64,000 nucleotides of DNA, taken from the NCBI GenBank assembly GCA_001566295.1, contig KQ964251.1:191838-255837 (forward strand). The letters run 5' to 3'. The position numbers and the translations under genes were made by a program. The DNA comes from Microdochium bolleyi. Taxonomy: Eukaryota > Ascomycota > Sordariomycetes > Xylariales > Microdochiaceae. The notes under the pieces were generated by a model. It was not told the DNA's origin and made no database searches. It was given only the letters and a program-made list of their open reading frames with translations. Position 1 is the stretch's first letter. Each line of letters opens with the position of its first letter. This document shows, one piece after another, positions 36,492 to 48,141 of this stretch.

Positions 36492-38628
36492 AATCTGAAG
36501 AGAATTGAAGCGATTTGGCGCTGGTTGGGTTATCGATCTGGGGATCGTGAACAGTGACAATGTCGAGGTGGGCTTTTTTTGTTGGTCGGGGCTGGAGATA
36601 GGATCGGAGCGGCAGTGGCGGGTTCGGGTCGAAAATAAGGGTGCGAATTGGTCGATGATGTAGGCCGGAGGGTGGAAGGCCATCGAAGGGCGGGCTGGGC
36701 TGGGGCTGGGCTCAGTGGTGGGGCAGAGAGTACTCGAGGCAATGACAAAGACCGAAGGTGAGTCAGCCGGGGAAGCCGCCTCACGCGACTCGGGCTGAGC
36801 CAGAAGGCGCTTTGTGCTGTGGCGGTGCTCGGAGGCCTGCAGGTGCCCAGCCTAAGTCCGATCTCACCATGTACGTTCCGAGATCAACCACTTTGGACCT
36901 TTGAGCAAAGCCATTCACATTCACGACCCGACGCCGTCGAAGACCCGTGCGCCCCTTCGCGTACAATTTCGGTCTCGAATTCCTCATCGCGAACGGACGT
37001 TTACCCATTGCGAACCGGCTTGGAAGCTTTGGTGCCTGCTGTTCCCTCAGCTACAAGTTTCATCTGGAACTTTTATCCGCGGGCACTCTCTGGGAGACCA
37101 TTAGCTAACACTACACGAGATCCGGCTCCTCTCTCATGGCTCGATCTCGGGTGGTCACGCCCCCCGAATCAAGCACACTTGGAGCGATGATCGGCACGCA
37201 CAAACATATCTTGTTATCCGCCGAGCCCATTGAGCTTTATATACTAAAGCCGGTGCTCGGAATACTTGAGCCAGGGCTCCGGCATTATTCCTCCAGCACG
37301 GAACCTTGGGACTCGGGTGACTGCAGACAGTGTTCTGTCATTCAACTATACACGAAAGCCTGTCACCGCGGGACATGGGCAATTCTAAGAAATAGTAGCT
37401 GCTTCATGTGTGGAAACAGCCGCCAAAGGCCAGACACCACAGCCCAAGCTCTGCATCAGGATCCAGTGGGAAACCGTGTGCCTTGCGAGAACCATGAGGT
37501 TGCATTCCGTGGGGCAATCTTTGCTGTGCATGCCGCCAAAGTACCAGAGTGAGATTGCGGCCGGTTTCCCACATACAGGAAGACAACTTCGGCCCCATGC
37601 AGGGTTGATCAGTGCCTGTGGTGCCAGCCATTCTATGGCTTCCTCGCTCGACGACAAAACGACGCGCAAAGTGACCTTCATGCACCCGGGCCACAGCTGC
37701 TTACGGGCCGCGCTGAGAACGTGAGGTCTACGGAGATCCTCAAGCCTAGACTTTGATATGGGATAATGCAATCGCCAGTGAGCAGAATGGCTCCCACAAC
37801 TGCCAAGGCTGTCCGCTGAGCTGTGCATGTAATTGACGATTCTTTTGGTCGCGACGATGCCCTTTTTCAGAAGCCTCACGCGAGCTGTTGGGCGGACTAC
37901 AGCGCCAAGCAGACCCACTCCTATCTTCTCCCCCTGACGTAGGTCTGATATGTGATACCCCACCATAGCTAGAGAGCTTCGTTTTCCCCGCCCGGCCGCG
38001 GAGGAGTGGCCGCGTTGAAGCAAGCCTGGTGGATTATCGAATCATGTCTCGGCTGGGTGCCGAGGCCGAGACTCGCAATTTGACGGCGGTCTGCTTTCCC
38101 GGCATGATGTCAGCCTCTGGACGGCGGCTTTGTTAGCTAAAAAAAGATCGGGGAATCTCAGCTCAAAGTTGAGCTTGGGCTCAGTCCACCCACCGTACGG
38201 AGTAGTGCGGGTAGCTTCTCCGCACCTGCCCCGGCAGGCAGGGGCCTTACTCATCCTCACACTTGTTGCTTGTTCGTGTGCTCTGGCAGGATGTACGAGG
38301 CAGCCAGATAACGCGGAAATTGCTATTTCGTGTCGAAAAAACGCCGTGATACACCGCAGCTGAGTGCCGGCAGCCCATGAGCGTGCCATTGAGACCCAAT
38401 TGCAGGCTGGAAGCGTGGACGACAGCTCGGACAGTTCCGTCTCATCCCCGGCGGCTGTGATGTGGAATTGCGACTGCAACTGCAACCAGCAGACCCACGA
38501 GAGCAAACAGGCTACGTTTGATCACCATGCAGCCGTCCGTCTTGGTCCACGGCGTGCGGACGCCGCTGCCGCTGCCGCCCATCCCCCTCCTTGCCTGGCG
38601 AGGCCTGGGACTGTGACCCCTCCGCAGT

Positions 38629-38634
38629 TATAAG
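38629..38634 (+). promoter_or_regulatory. TATA box of the GFA-family gene
   Basis: TATAAG about 108 bases before the start codon, followed by a C/T-rich stretch typical of a fungal transcription start. Confidence 0.6.
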
Positions 38635-38736
38635 ACAGGAAGCTTCCCTTGTCCACTGCTTCCCCTCCTCAACCCAAGCTTCCATCAACTCCCTCCAACT
38701 CAAAGTAACCACCCTCCACATCCAGCACCAGCAACC

Positions 38737-39432
38737 ATGGGTCTCTCCGGTCACTGCCTCTGCGGCGCCGTCAAGTACACTGTCGACGCCGACCCCCTTC
38801 TCGTCGGCTACGACCACTGCGACGACTGCCAGCGCCAGAGCGGCTCGACCTACTGTACGTCATGCCCCTCCACACATTCTTGGTAGCCCAACCACTCAAT
38901 CGTGACCTTCGTCCTGGTCTCATCGTGACTTTGGGTGGGGGCAACCCAATTGAAACCGTCCAAACCGAAAACGCCGAGCCGGGTGCTGACCTGTTCTCGT
39001 CCGTGCCGCATTGCAGCCCTCGTCGTCGTCGTCCCCAAGGACAAGCTCAACCTCAACGGCCCCACCAAGAGCTGGGCGGGCAAGGGCAGCTCCGGCAAGT
39101 CGGTGCACCGCATCTTCTGCAGCGAGTGCGGCTCGCCCATTGCCCACGACCCCGATGCCGCCCCCGAGATCATTGCCCTCAAGGGCGGCACCCTTAGCAA
39201 CGAGGACAAGCAGAAGCTCAAGCCCGTAAGAAAGCCCCCGCCTCCACCACCACTCCGTTACCGAATTCGCTGTCCCTTCGGGAAGGACGATTTCGCAGGA
39301 CCGAGATCATCGTCGGCTAACAGAATTGTTTTCTTCTTCGCGTGTTCGCAGGACACTGAGATTTGGACTGTTGGCAAGCTGCCCTTCTGCCAGGAGAAGC
39401 TCGCCAAGCCCTTCTCGCACATGCCCGAGTAA
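38737..39432 (+). CDS. GFA-domain protein (glutathione-dependent formaldehyde-activating enzyme family)
   Basis: Three exons, 38737-38854, 39017-39225 and 39352-39432, encode 135 residues. The second intron contains a CTAAC branch site. The zinc-binding cysteines of the Mss4-like GFA fold are present: C7 and C9 (GHCLCGAVKY), C28 and C31 (HCDDCQRQSGS), and C74 and C77 (FCSECGSP). Length is typical. The family name comes from a bacterial enzyme that condenses formaldehyde with glutathione, but most fungal members have unknown roles, so no reaction is assigned. Confidence 0.93.
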
Positions 39433-40471
39433 ACAACTCGTCCGCATCGGCTTCGACGAGGCCAATGATGTACTGGTACCGGGAAGCAATTAGTTATTCG
39501 TTGGCAAGCAATCAATCAAAGAAAGAACAATATGCAGAATGCGGAATCGTGTTGAGAGTATCTCGATGTGATGCGGGGTCACGAAGGAGCCCGGAGTGAG
39601 AGACACTGAAGTCGACTGACGTGTGCATGTTGTTCAAAGTTGGCTACACTATTGTTAGGTCGTCCGTGGTGGCCTGCGAGCCGATAGAATCATGTCTCAT
39701 GAGGATTCCAGACCACTTCGTGGCAGTGGTTCGGGCATCATGCGCAGCTGTGTGTCCATGTCGAGAACTTTGCCTGCGATGGAATGATCCAGAACGAACG
39801 CCTGGAGCGGGGACGGGAGGCAGAGGAAGAGATGTCGTCCAAATAAGCTTCTTTGTGGAACGATCTTTCGGATGATCAACTTTTCGAACGGTTCCTTTCT
39901 TGGAACATGACCACGTCCACCTGGGGTAGGTGGATTCTGAGGACCCTGATGGGGCGCTGTGAAGCGAGTGGTGGCCATCAAGGTCCTCCCCACGCCAGAT
40001 GCTCCGCGGCTTGTGGCTTGTGTGGCCATGGACATACCATTGTTTAGACTGCAATTCGCGCGGTAGAGGATCCTTCATACTGGCGGATTGCCTCAAGTCA
40101 CGAAAGCATACCAGCGGCAATCACCATCATGTATACCCATGCCCCGACCGGCCCATCGTCTAGGGTGGATGATTTTACGAGAGCTATTCACAGAACACGG
40201 ATGGACAAGGCGATTGGTTTGGGGAGGTGTAGGGTATATTTATTCATCTTCGTGCCTGCTATTCTTCTAAGGAATATGGCTTCATTACAGCATTACTGCG
40301 TCGCCTCGTCGTCATCCTAGACGCCTTTCTTGGATACGATTCCGGGGGTTCTCCGTTCTTCTTTTAATTTTGTTTGGAGCATTAATTCTTGTCGTATTTT
40401 GCTTCGACAGGCTACGATTCTGCTCATCGGAGAGTCTGCCTGACTTGCTTCTGCCTTTTCTCTCGCGCCCC
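39433..40471. other. Convergent 3' region
   Basis: About 1 kb between the GFA gene and the GPI-protein gene. Several short frames, none convincing. Confidence 0.6.
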
Positions 40472-41314
40472 TTACAGGGCTGCGACCATGGCACCGCCCG
40501 CGACGGCGAGGAGCATGCCCTTTACGCCAGCGGCCGCAGTAGGCGCAGCCGCGCCGGGGGCCGCGGTCGTCGAGACGGTCGTGCTGGTCTGCGGGCTGTT
40601 GCTGCCGCTGCCACTGCCACCCCTCGTGGAGCTGCTGGTGTTGCTGCCGCTGCCGCTGCCGCCGCCAGTGCCGCTGGCTGTCGGCGTGGGGGACGCATCG
40701 CCGCCGCTGGCCGTCGCGGCCGTCGCGCTGCCGGTGATGGCTCCGGGGCCCCACGACGAGCCAGTGGGCGTGAAGTACAGGCTCACGGCCGGGTCGCTGG
40801 GCTTGGCGTCCTTGCTGGTGGTCGCGCCGGTGCTGGGGCTCGGGGCGGCGTAGTCTGCGCTCTCGAAGAGGGACTGGAACGCGGCGGTCGGCTTGGCGCC
40901 GGCGCCGGCGCCGCACAGCGCGGTGCTTGCGAGGCCCAGGGCGAGGTCGAAGTGGGCGACGTCGCGCTCGGAGCGGGCGCCGTGGAAGACCTGGCACGCC
41001 TGGCAGCCCTTCCACTGGGAGAAGAAGCTGCCCTTGCACATGCACTGGGCGTGGGCCTCGAGGGCGAGCGGGGAGGTGCCGTTGGGCTTGCAGAGGCCTT
41101 CGATGGTCTCGATGGCGATGCAGGGCGGGACGACAAAGGCCGAGGTCGTGTCGGCCGACTCGCTGAGCTGGGGCCGGCAGACGGAGTTGATGTACTCCTC
41201 GGTCGGGCCGGCCTGGCGCGGGGAGAAGCCGACGCCGGCTGCGGACGACGCCGAGGCAGCGGAGGCGAGCAGGGCGAGGGCCAGGGAGGCGTGCTTGATG
41301 GTGGTGGGAGCCAT
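40472..41314 (-). CDS. GPI-anchored secreted cysteine-rich protein
   Basis: Single exon, 280 residues. Residues 1 to about 22 form a signal peptide (LALALLASAASASS). Eight cysteines lie at 46, 65, 75, 91, 93, 104, 107 and 134, including CMCKG and CQAC; the spacing has a CxC like CFEM domains but does not match the CFEM pattern overall. A Ser/Thr/Gly-rich stalk (about 155-255) is probably O-glycosylated. The C-terminus (about 265-280, MLLAVAGGAMVAAL) is a hydrophobic tail of the kind replaced by a GPI anchor, with Ala/Gly positions just before it as candidate anchor site. It is expected on the plasma membrane or cell wall. The ATG is chosen because the signal peptide starts there. Confidence 0.85.
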   Translation of the reverse strand: MAPTTIKHASLALALLASAASASSAAGVGFSPRQAGPTEEYINSVCRPQLSESADTTSAFVVPPCIAIETIEGLCKPNGTSPLALEAHAQCMCKGSFFSQWKGCQACQVFHGARSERDVAHFDLALGLASTALCGAGAGAKPTAAFQSLFESADYAAPSPSTGATTSKDAKPSDPAVSLYFTPTGSSWGPGAITGSATAATASGGDASPTPTASGTGGGSGSGSNTSSSTRGGSGSGSNSPQTSTTVSTTAAPGAAAPTAAAGVKGMLLAVAGGAMVAAL

Positions 41315-41886
41315 TGGCGCTGTTGTGGTGGTGGTGGTGGTGGTGGTGGTGGTTGGGAGTGTGTATCGTCCTGTGGAATGAAGACTGCGGGAAGATGGCG
41401 AGCGATTGTCGACACAAGCTGCCACAGGAAAGCGCGCGTGTGTAAGAGAAAAGTGAGGCACCCTGCGATCCGGGTACAAGGCACGACTTTAACTACTCTG
41501 GAAGGGTCTTGGGTGCGCTAGGCAACCACATAGCGCCCATGTCGGACGGCCGCTCGACCTGCTCCGGGACTCCACGATGCCGCATGCGACGACAGAGGAA
41601 TCAGGTGCTCGGCAGAGGTATATTCAGGGCAGGACAGAACCAACAGCGCTCAAGAGATTGACATGGCGCCGCCAAGAGGACCGCAGCGATGCGCGGGCCG
41701 GGGTGCTGCTGACAGGAACAGCGGTTGGGACATGCGCACTAGGCCCAACAGCGCAAGAGGCAGGGGTTGCCCGGCACGATATACTCCGTCCCGCCAATGG
41801 GTGTGCTCAGTCACGACCCAGGGTTGCCTGAACGGGCGGGCATTGCGGGTGCTGGGCACGGGCGTGCTCCCTGCATTCGGCCGGCC
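41315..41886. other. Region between two tandem minus-strand genes
   Basis: Holds the leader of the GPI-protein gene, with a (TGG)9 repeat, and the 3' end of the DUF7708-like gene. No further gene seen. Confidence 0.6.
41326..41352. repeat. (TGG)9 trinucleotide repeat in a leader
   Basis: Nine perfect TGG units, read as CCA repeats in the transcript of the GPI-protein gene and ending 12 bases before its start codon. Confidence 0.95.
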
Positions 41887-43775
41887 CTAGTACAGACAGC
41901 CCTGCTGCATCGTCTTGCACAGCGACACCGTCCGCGGGAACCTCAGCTCTCTCTCCCGGATGTCCCACCCCGCCCCATCGGCCACCATCAGCACTTTGAC
42001 CACACAGCTGGCCTCCTGGAACATCGCCCCGAGGACCGAGACCAGGCCGTAGTGGTCTCGGGCACAGCACTGGTCGATCCGGTCGAGGATCACATAGACG
42101 GTCTCCGTGCTGCCAAACAGCTGCAACACGCGCGTCGCTATCGCCCCCAACGCGTCCACCTTGTCGTGCCATGCCTGCCCGACATCATCTTCGCCATCAG
42201 CATGCCCGGCCGGGGTCGGGCGCTTCATGTATGCCTGTATCGCAGCCAGCAGCAGCTCATATCTCTCAGTCTCGCCAAGCAGCTTGCTCTTGCGCGTCCG
42301 GAGCAGCTGCACAAGCACAACGGGCATGGCCTCGAAGATCGTCGTGTTCCTGCGCGGCGGCGGGAAGACGAATGTTGCGTGCGGCACCAAGCCGCTCTGG
42401 TGCAGACGCGAATCGACGTCCAGGGCCAGTGGCGACAGCCAGCAGTGCTGTTTGCCATAGCCGATGGCGTCATGGTTGTAGGCAACCACCAAGTGCAGTG
42501 CCGACTGCCCGGGTTGTTCCCAAGCCACAAAGTCCGGACCTCTGCGGTACCTCTCGATGCTTCCTGCATGCATCTGCTCGTAGATTGTCTCAGTGCCGCG
42601 CTCATAGTTGAGATGATCGATGTAATGCTCAATGTTCGCTCTGTGTGTTTGTGGTGTCCAGTCTGCAAGCTGCAGACCTTGCTGCAGCTTGATCAGCTGG
42701 CTCGAAGCTCGCTCCTGCTCAAGACCTAGCCAAACAAGTCGTTAGTCCCCTACTGACTGACCACACCAGGCCCGAGATTCATTCACATGGTCAGAATCAC
42801 CTTTGATCTTGCGGAGCAGCTCTTCGTTCGACTGCTTGAGCTCGGCAATTCTTAGTGCTTGGAGCTCCTCGCAACGTGACCTTATCGCGGCCATTTGCTC
42901 ATTGACATCATCGTTTAGATCGCCGAGTTTGGTCGATACAAAGATCGACTTCCCCAGACGGTCTGTGAGGGAGCTGGTCAGTAGGAGCGCATCTTATATC
43001 TTCTCCTCCACAGAGACTGAGGCTGCAGCCGGGGACTTGTCTTACGAAGGGACGTCTGCAGGCAGTAGCGGCTAATCTCCATACACAACTCGACAAAGCC
43101 CATATAAGCGAGAACTGTCCTTTTTCTCAAGTCTCGCTGCAGCTCCGTGTCTTCGTTGTAGATCTCCTGGTACATCTTGTAGCCTGGCAAGCGTTCCTTG
43201 ATGCCATCAATGATGGCCAGGGCCTGTTCTTCCACCTCGTTCTTCCGGCTCGCCAGCTGCCCGTGCTTGGTGAGTAATGCGCACAAGTGACAGTGTAGCG
43301 CTACGACTCACCACAAACACTCCGCATATCGTGCCAATCGCGAGTGCTGTCGACGGGTCGCCGAGACCCTTGACGACTTCCAGGAGCGGACTGATCTGGT
43401 CGATGAAAGCCACGACTCCGGAAGAGAAGTCTTGGTATTTCTTCATCCACCTCCTCGGTCCTCGGGACTGACGAGCCGCAAAGGTCTTTTGAATCTCCTG
43501 CGCGACCGAGGCCCACTCCTCAACGTTGCTCCCATTGCGAAGTGTCATAATGCCGAGTTCCTGGGGCGCCAGCTTCTTATGGCTGCCCAACCAGGCGTGG
43601 AACTCCCTTTGCCGCTGTTCTAGGGCTCGGAAACGCTGCCTGAATACTTGTGTTAGCCATGTTCTCCGAACCAGAAGGAGGTACGAACTGACCATTCTGC
43701 TGGGGACAGGCCATGCTTGGCAAGCGCTGCCTCGTCCAGCTGAAATGGCTCTTCGGAAGAATGGGTGACTGCCAT
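41887..43775 (-). CDS. Fungal DUF7708-type STAND-like protein without a P-loop
   Basis: Five exons on the minus strand: 43693-43775, 43312-43639, 43046-43256, 42801-42962 and 41887-42725; 540 residues. All junctions keep the frame and intron 4 has a CTAAC branch site. Residues about 28-215 resemble the N-terminal domain (catalogued, I believe, as DUF7708) found on fungal NACHT or ankyrin proteins: EWASVAQEIQKTF, the hydrophobic LLEVVKGLGDPSTALAIGTI, and RTVLAYMGFVELCMEISRYC. A coiled coil follows (about 225-280). Residues 325-540 follow the order of a NACHT ATPase: a Walker B-like strand YVILDRIDQC at 472-481 and a sensor-like strand VKVLMVADG at 504-512. No GxxxxGK(S/T) is present where the P-loop should be (about 335-355), so ATP hydrolysis is unlikely. 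It starts 729 bp from the divergent AAA ATPase. Confidence 0.85.
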
Positions 43776-44504
43776 GGCTGGTAGCTGCTGTTCAACTGGG
43801 ATGATAGAGAAGTAGGGCAACTTTGGTATTGCAGCTCTCGACCAGTCCACTTTCCAAGTCGGCTACGAGAATCCGGGAGTCCGGACAAACTGCTTTCTGG
43901 GATTCCTTGCGAACCGCGCAGTGTCAATAAAGATTGCAGCAGATCCTTGTGAGACGACTGACCTGCAAGGCTCCGAAAATTGGCATTCTAATCACGTACC
44001 GGCCCCAAAAAAGGCAATTGCCCCATGTCGCTTGCCGACATGGGCAGCAGTGCTTACTTGCAGCGGTGCGGCCTGTAGGAGCATAGGAGCAGGGGCTGAC
44101 ACCGAGTCTGCTTAACGTTGCATCCTGGGAACTGATGCAGATTCGCAACTCTTCTTGTCGTATGGATGTCCGCTGGCCAAAGAAGGCCCGACATCCCGCG
44201 CGTGCATGTCCGTCTGACCAACTCCATGGGGTTGTAACTCTCGGCATGCACCCTATTCTGCAGCAAGCCGGAATTGGTTGCAGTCCTCGCCCGGGGGATG
44301 TTGTCCCATAGCCTTGCCATCAATAATTACGAGGCAGGAAGAGAATATAAAGCAGAGACGTCAATGTCTCTGAGAATACGGACTGACACCGTCAACTCAG
44401 TGATCCGGTCTCAGTCCCAGTCTCTCACCACCACGCACGACTCAACTCCAGCCACGAAGTGTTAGAAGAAGCGAGGGATCGCCCCCCCCCCCTCCTGATG
44501 CACA
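43776..44504. other. Divergent promoter, STAND-like / AAA ATPase pair
   Basis: 729 bases shared by two head-to-head genes. A TATA element facing the AAA gene lies at 44346. A C10 run lies near 44482. No other feature seen. Confidence 0.6.
44346..44351 (+). promoter_or_regulatory. TATA box of the AAA ATPase gene
   Basis: TATAAA about 155 bases before the proposed ATG at 44505, followed by a C/A-rich leader. Confidence 0.5.
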
Positions 44505-47500
44505 ATGGGGGACAACAACACCGAAGGACCACCGGTGCCCGTAAATTATATCCCAATTCGTTATGCCCGCAGTCTGTAAAGCTGATGTAGTTTCTAGGTT
44601 GACCGGGTGGCTCAGCTCGAGGCGAGACTGGCTCTGTTGGAGCTGCACTTCAGCAGATTGCAGCAACCAGCAGTCCCTGATGCCAGTGCCCAGGGCACCA
44701 GAGAGAAGCCGAGCGACGCTGCACAGGACGGCGCAAGAGTCCGCAGCGGAAGCATGTCCACGGATGGAGGCCGCCTTGCTGACGGCAAGGAGTCCGACGA
44801 GGTACTTATTCTTCTTCTGCGCATCGAGGCAGGCTCCACAACCTGTATGAAACTGACCGAATCACACTCAGTCTGCGAACCGTTTCCAAGTGTTGATCCA
44901 CAAGTACGATACGCGCACAGGCACTTATCGCGATTTCAAGCCCGAAGACTCTGGGGCAGTGCAGAAGAACGAGCAATCCAAACTTGCTTGGCAGCTCAAA
45001 AAGGTGCTCATCGATGGCGAAAGCAGTGAGCTCGAGCTCTTGTGAGTACATGACATTCTATGAGACCCCCATCCCTTTCTGTTTCTCTCAATTTCCTCTC
45101 TCTGTATCTCTCTATCTCTCTCTCTCTCTTTGCTCACTTGTGCTGGTGAACATCTTGACCATGCGAAGTTTGATTACCTAGCACGATCTAACGTGAATTC
45201 CCTGGATAGTGACAAGAACCTGATCACTTTGTTCAGAGACCTGCTGAAGCATTATCCATACCACCTTCCTCTCGAGGGAAGCCGCATCTTCTCCCCATAC
45301 GAAGGTATCATTATGAACTGGGATATGCTTGAACAAGAGTCGCAGAAAACTGGATCCAATGAGGCGGAGACAACGGCCCGCGCCGATCTCAAGAACATCC
45401 TCGAGACCTTACGACAGGGTTCTGGGGACCAAAAGCTTGATGAGTACATGAAAAACAGGAGCATCTACCGAACGAATCGAACAATCACCTTTGAAGCCCT
45501 CTGGACCATCTTCCCTCCTGGCTCACTGGTCTACTCGAAGCCCTTCATGAAACAGGACCAAGTATTCATTGTCTACGACAACGTTGGTCCCTGGCCAGAC
45601 CCTATAAACAATCGATCGCGCGTACCGCCGTTTGAGCTGCGGTGCTGGACCTATGATTGGGACGGAGAATACTTCAACCGGCGGATCGTAAGGCTGACCA
45701 TTGAGCACTTCGACCTGATAAAGCCTATCTCCACTTTGGCCATACAACCGCTGGATCTCATGGAGGGCGCTGAGGATATTCGCCAGGACCTGATTGCCCG
45801 CGGGAAGCTGTTCCGCAAGTACGCCACGCTGTCGAGTGACAGCAGAATGCTCAACTACGACGGGCGAGCAATCTTCGAGAAGGCATCGGCACGCGGGGCC
45901 TTCCTAGACCCGGTAGGTAGAGAGTTGAAGCGTGGACTGGGAAGTGAGATTTGCTAATTTTGCCGACTTCACAATCGATCCAGGAGAGAGACGATGATAC
46001 ATTGTCGATCCACCATTCTGCTTCACTACGGACGGGGCATCGAATGTCTTCTCCGGAGATCGCGCCTTCCAGTGTATGTCAAAGACGCAAATGGTCAACT
46101 CACAGCCAATGCTAACCAGCCCACTCAGGTGTTGAGCGAAGTGATGGTCGATTTCGAGTCATATTACAAGTATGCTCAGCCATGGTCCTCCATCGGCAAG
46201 TACGCGATTGATGATGACGATCGTGAATGCGAGTGTCAGGACTGCCTCGTGAACCAAGGTTTGCAGATGAGCTGGCGCAGTCGATTCGACAGAATGTTGG
46301 GCATCGCGTCAGAGGAGTGGGAGGACCTCCAATACATCATCTGCGCGCCACGCGTGCTGGGCTACGTTTTGCGAGAGAAGACCTGGGCTCAGCTTGACGT
46401 CAAGGGGCTCAAGACTATAGTCCATGACCCTTCCGACAACGCCTTCATGAACAGGCTCAAACTGCAAGGCCCGGACAGCGGACTGAAAACAAAGGAGCTG
46501 CTTCTGGGGCTGATTCGAAATCACGGCATCGACGAGAACTCCAAGAGGTCCAAGGAATATGAGCTGGTCGACATTGTGGCTGAAAAGGGCCGTGGTTTGG
46601 TCATCCTCTTGCATGGTACGTGCTATCAAATGTTATGTCACGACTCTGAATTTGTCTCACTAATATTGTACAGGACCTCCTGGCGTGGGGAAGACATCTA
46701 CAGGTATGTGAATGGTCACATGTACGCCTGATGCTTTCGCTAACGCCAAGTAATTATAGCTCAAACTATTGCAGTTGCAGCCGGCAAACCCCTTTTGACA
46801 GTCGGAGTTGCGGATGTTGGCACCTCCGCGAAGAACGTGGAAAGAAATCTCGAGAAGATCTTCGACCTTGCAACAGCCTGGAAGAGTGTCTTGCTCATGT
46901 AAGCACCAGTCCGTGATTGTGCAATCGACACCAACTGACCCAGATAGTGATGAGGCCGATGTCTTCCTTCAAAGCCGGACGCGCGGGGAGCTTGGTCCCA
47001 CCACGGAGCGAAACGCACTCGTCTCAGGTATGTTCACAATTTGATCATCCGATAGACGGTCTTCAGTTTTCTGATATGAGCTACTTGCGCAGTCTTCCTC
47101 CGTGTCCTTGAATACTACCAAGGTATCTTGATCTTGACTACGAACCAGATCTCACAATTCGATGTAGCGGTGCAATCACGAATCAACATTGCACTCAAGT
47201 ACGAGTCACTGGACGCCGATCAGACGATCCAAATCTTCAACAACTTCTACAGTCAGTTCGAGAAGAAGAACATGGTGGAGCCGCGCGAGAAAGAAGCCAT
47301 CAAGAAATGGGCATCTACCCTGGCTCGCAAGAAGTTCGATGGTCGCCAGATCCGCAACATTGTGACCTCGGCCATAGGGCTCGCCAAGGCAGCGGACCCT
47401 CCGAGGAAGCTGCAACTCGACGACTTGCAAGACATTTGTTACATCATGGAGTCTTTCAAGGGAGATCTGTCGTACCAGATGATGCAGTATGAGAGTAAGC

Positions 47501-47620
47501 AAAGACCTTCCCCACACGCGACAAGAGCATGATTCGATATGTCAGAGCCGCCACACGAGGACGCTGTAAGGCTGACTGGTTTCTTGTACAGGTTCTCAGA
47601 AGAGGAAGGATCAATTTTAA
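44505..47620 (+). CDS. AAA-family ATPase with fungal N-terminal domain (BCS1/DUF7025 type)
   Basis: Eleven exons: 44505-44540, 44598-44801, 44872-45041, 45210-45912, 45984-46073, 46129-46615, 46674-46703, 46760-46898, 46948-47027, 47093-47494 and 47592-47620; 789 residues. Most introns have CTRAC branch sites. A short coiled coil (VDRVAQLEARLALLELHF) follows the start. The middle part (about 100-400, e.g. FRDLLKHYPYHLPLEGSRIF, ALWTIFPPGSLVYSKPF) matches the N-terminal domain, DUF7025 as I recall, of fungal AAA proteins. The ATPase core has Walker A GPPGVGKTST (564-573), Walker B VLLIDEADVF (D621, E622), sensor 1 Asn N664 (ILTTNQ) and an Arg finger (QSR, R676). The C-terminal lid includes FDGRQIRNIVTSA. 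All key residues are present, so it should be active. Exon 1, with a GTAAAT donor, is the least certain part. Substrate is unknown. Confidence 0.9.
45096..45129. repeat. TC-rich microsatellite in intron 3 of the AAA gene
   Basis: Imperfect (TC)n run inside the 168-bp intron 45042-45209, upstream of the CTAAC branch site at about 45188. Confidence 0.85.
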
Positions 47621-48141
47621 GGACCACAAGTGCAGAAGGCAGATCGCTCGGTACTCAAGGACGATGGATTGCAGAAGTCGACTTCGCGACGATGATGTAG
47701 ATCACGTTTCAGGATAAGAACGCTATTCTCAATTGACATCGCTCTCGAATGAATGGGATTTGTTTGATCAGAATAATATACGTGTTTGGCTAGAAGTGTG
47801 TTGTCGGAAGTTTGCCTAGTGTTTGTCATGGAAACGGCTTGGGATCCCTATGTACAGTGTGGCCGAAGGCACTGCGATCAATCCCATCGTATATGCCCAT
47901 CAACACGCTCGTAGGTCTCTTGTCGCGAGCCATTGACATGGCAAGTGTTTTGTAGTCTAGGCTTGATGCATAGCTACCATGATCCTTGATCACTCTTTCT
48001 TTTTCGCCCTCCCAAGATGAAACGCCGTCGCGATGCAAAGAACTCAAAAGATATACCACACACAGAGAGAGGCTGCCCCGCTTGATCAGCCCAAGGGTCG
48101 CGTGATGGATTCTGCTTCCCAAATCTTCCCCCGGCCCCCCC
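47621..48141. other. Convergent 3' region, AAA ATPase / UTP15
   Basis: About 520 bases of probable 3' untranslated sequence; nothing else seen. Confidence 0.6.

Larger units (their letters stand above)
36463..38736. other. Intergenic region between MBF1 and GFA gene
   Basis: Divergent 5' flanks. No gene seen; a TACGGAGTA motif lies at 38196-38204. Confidence 0.6.
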
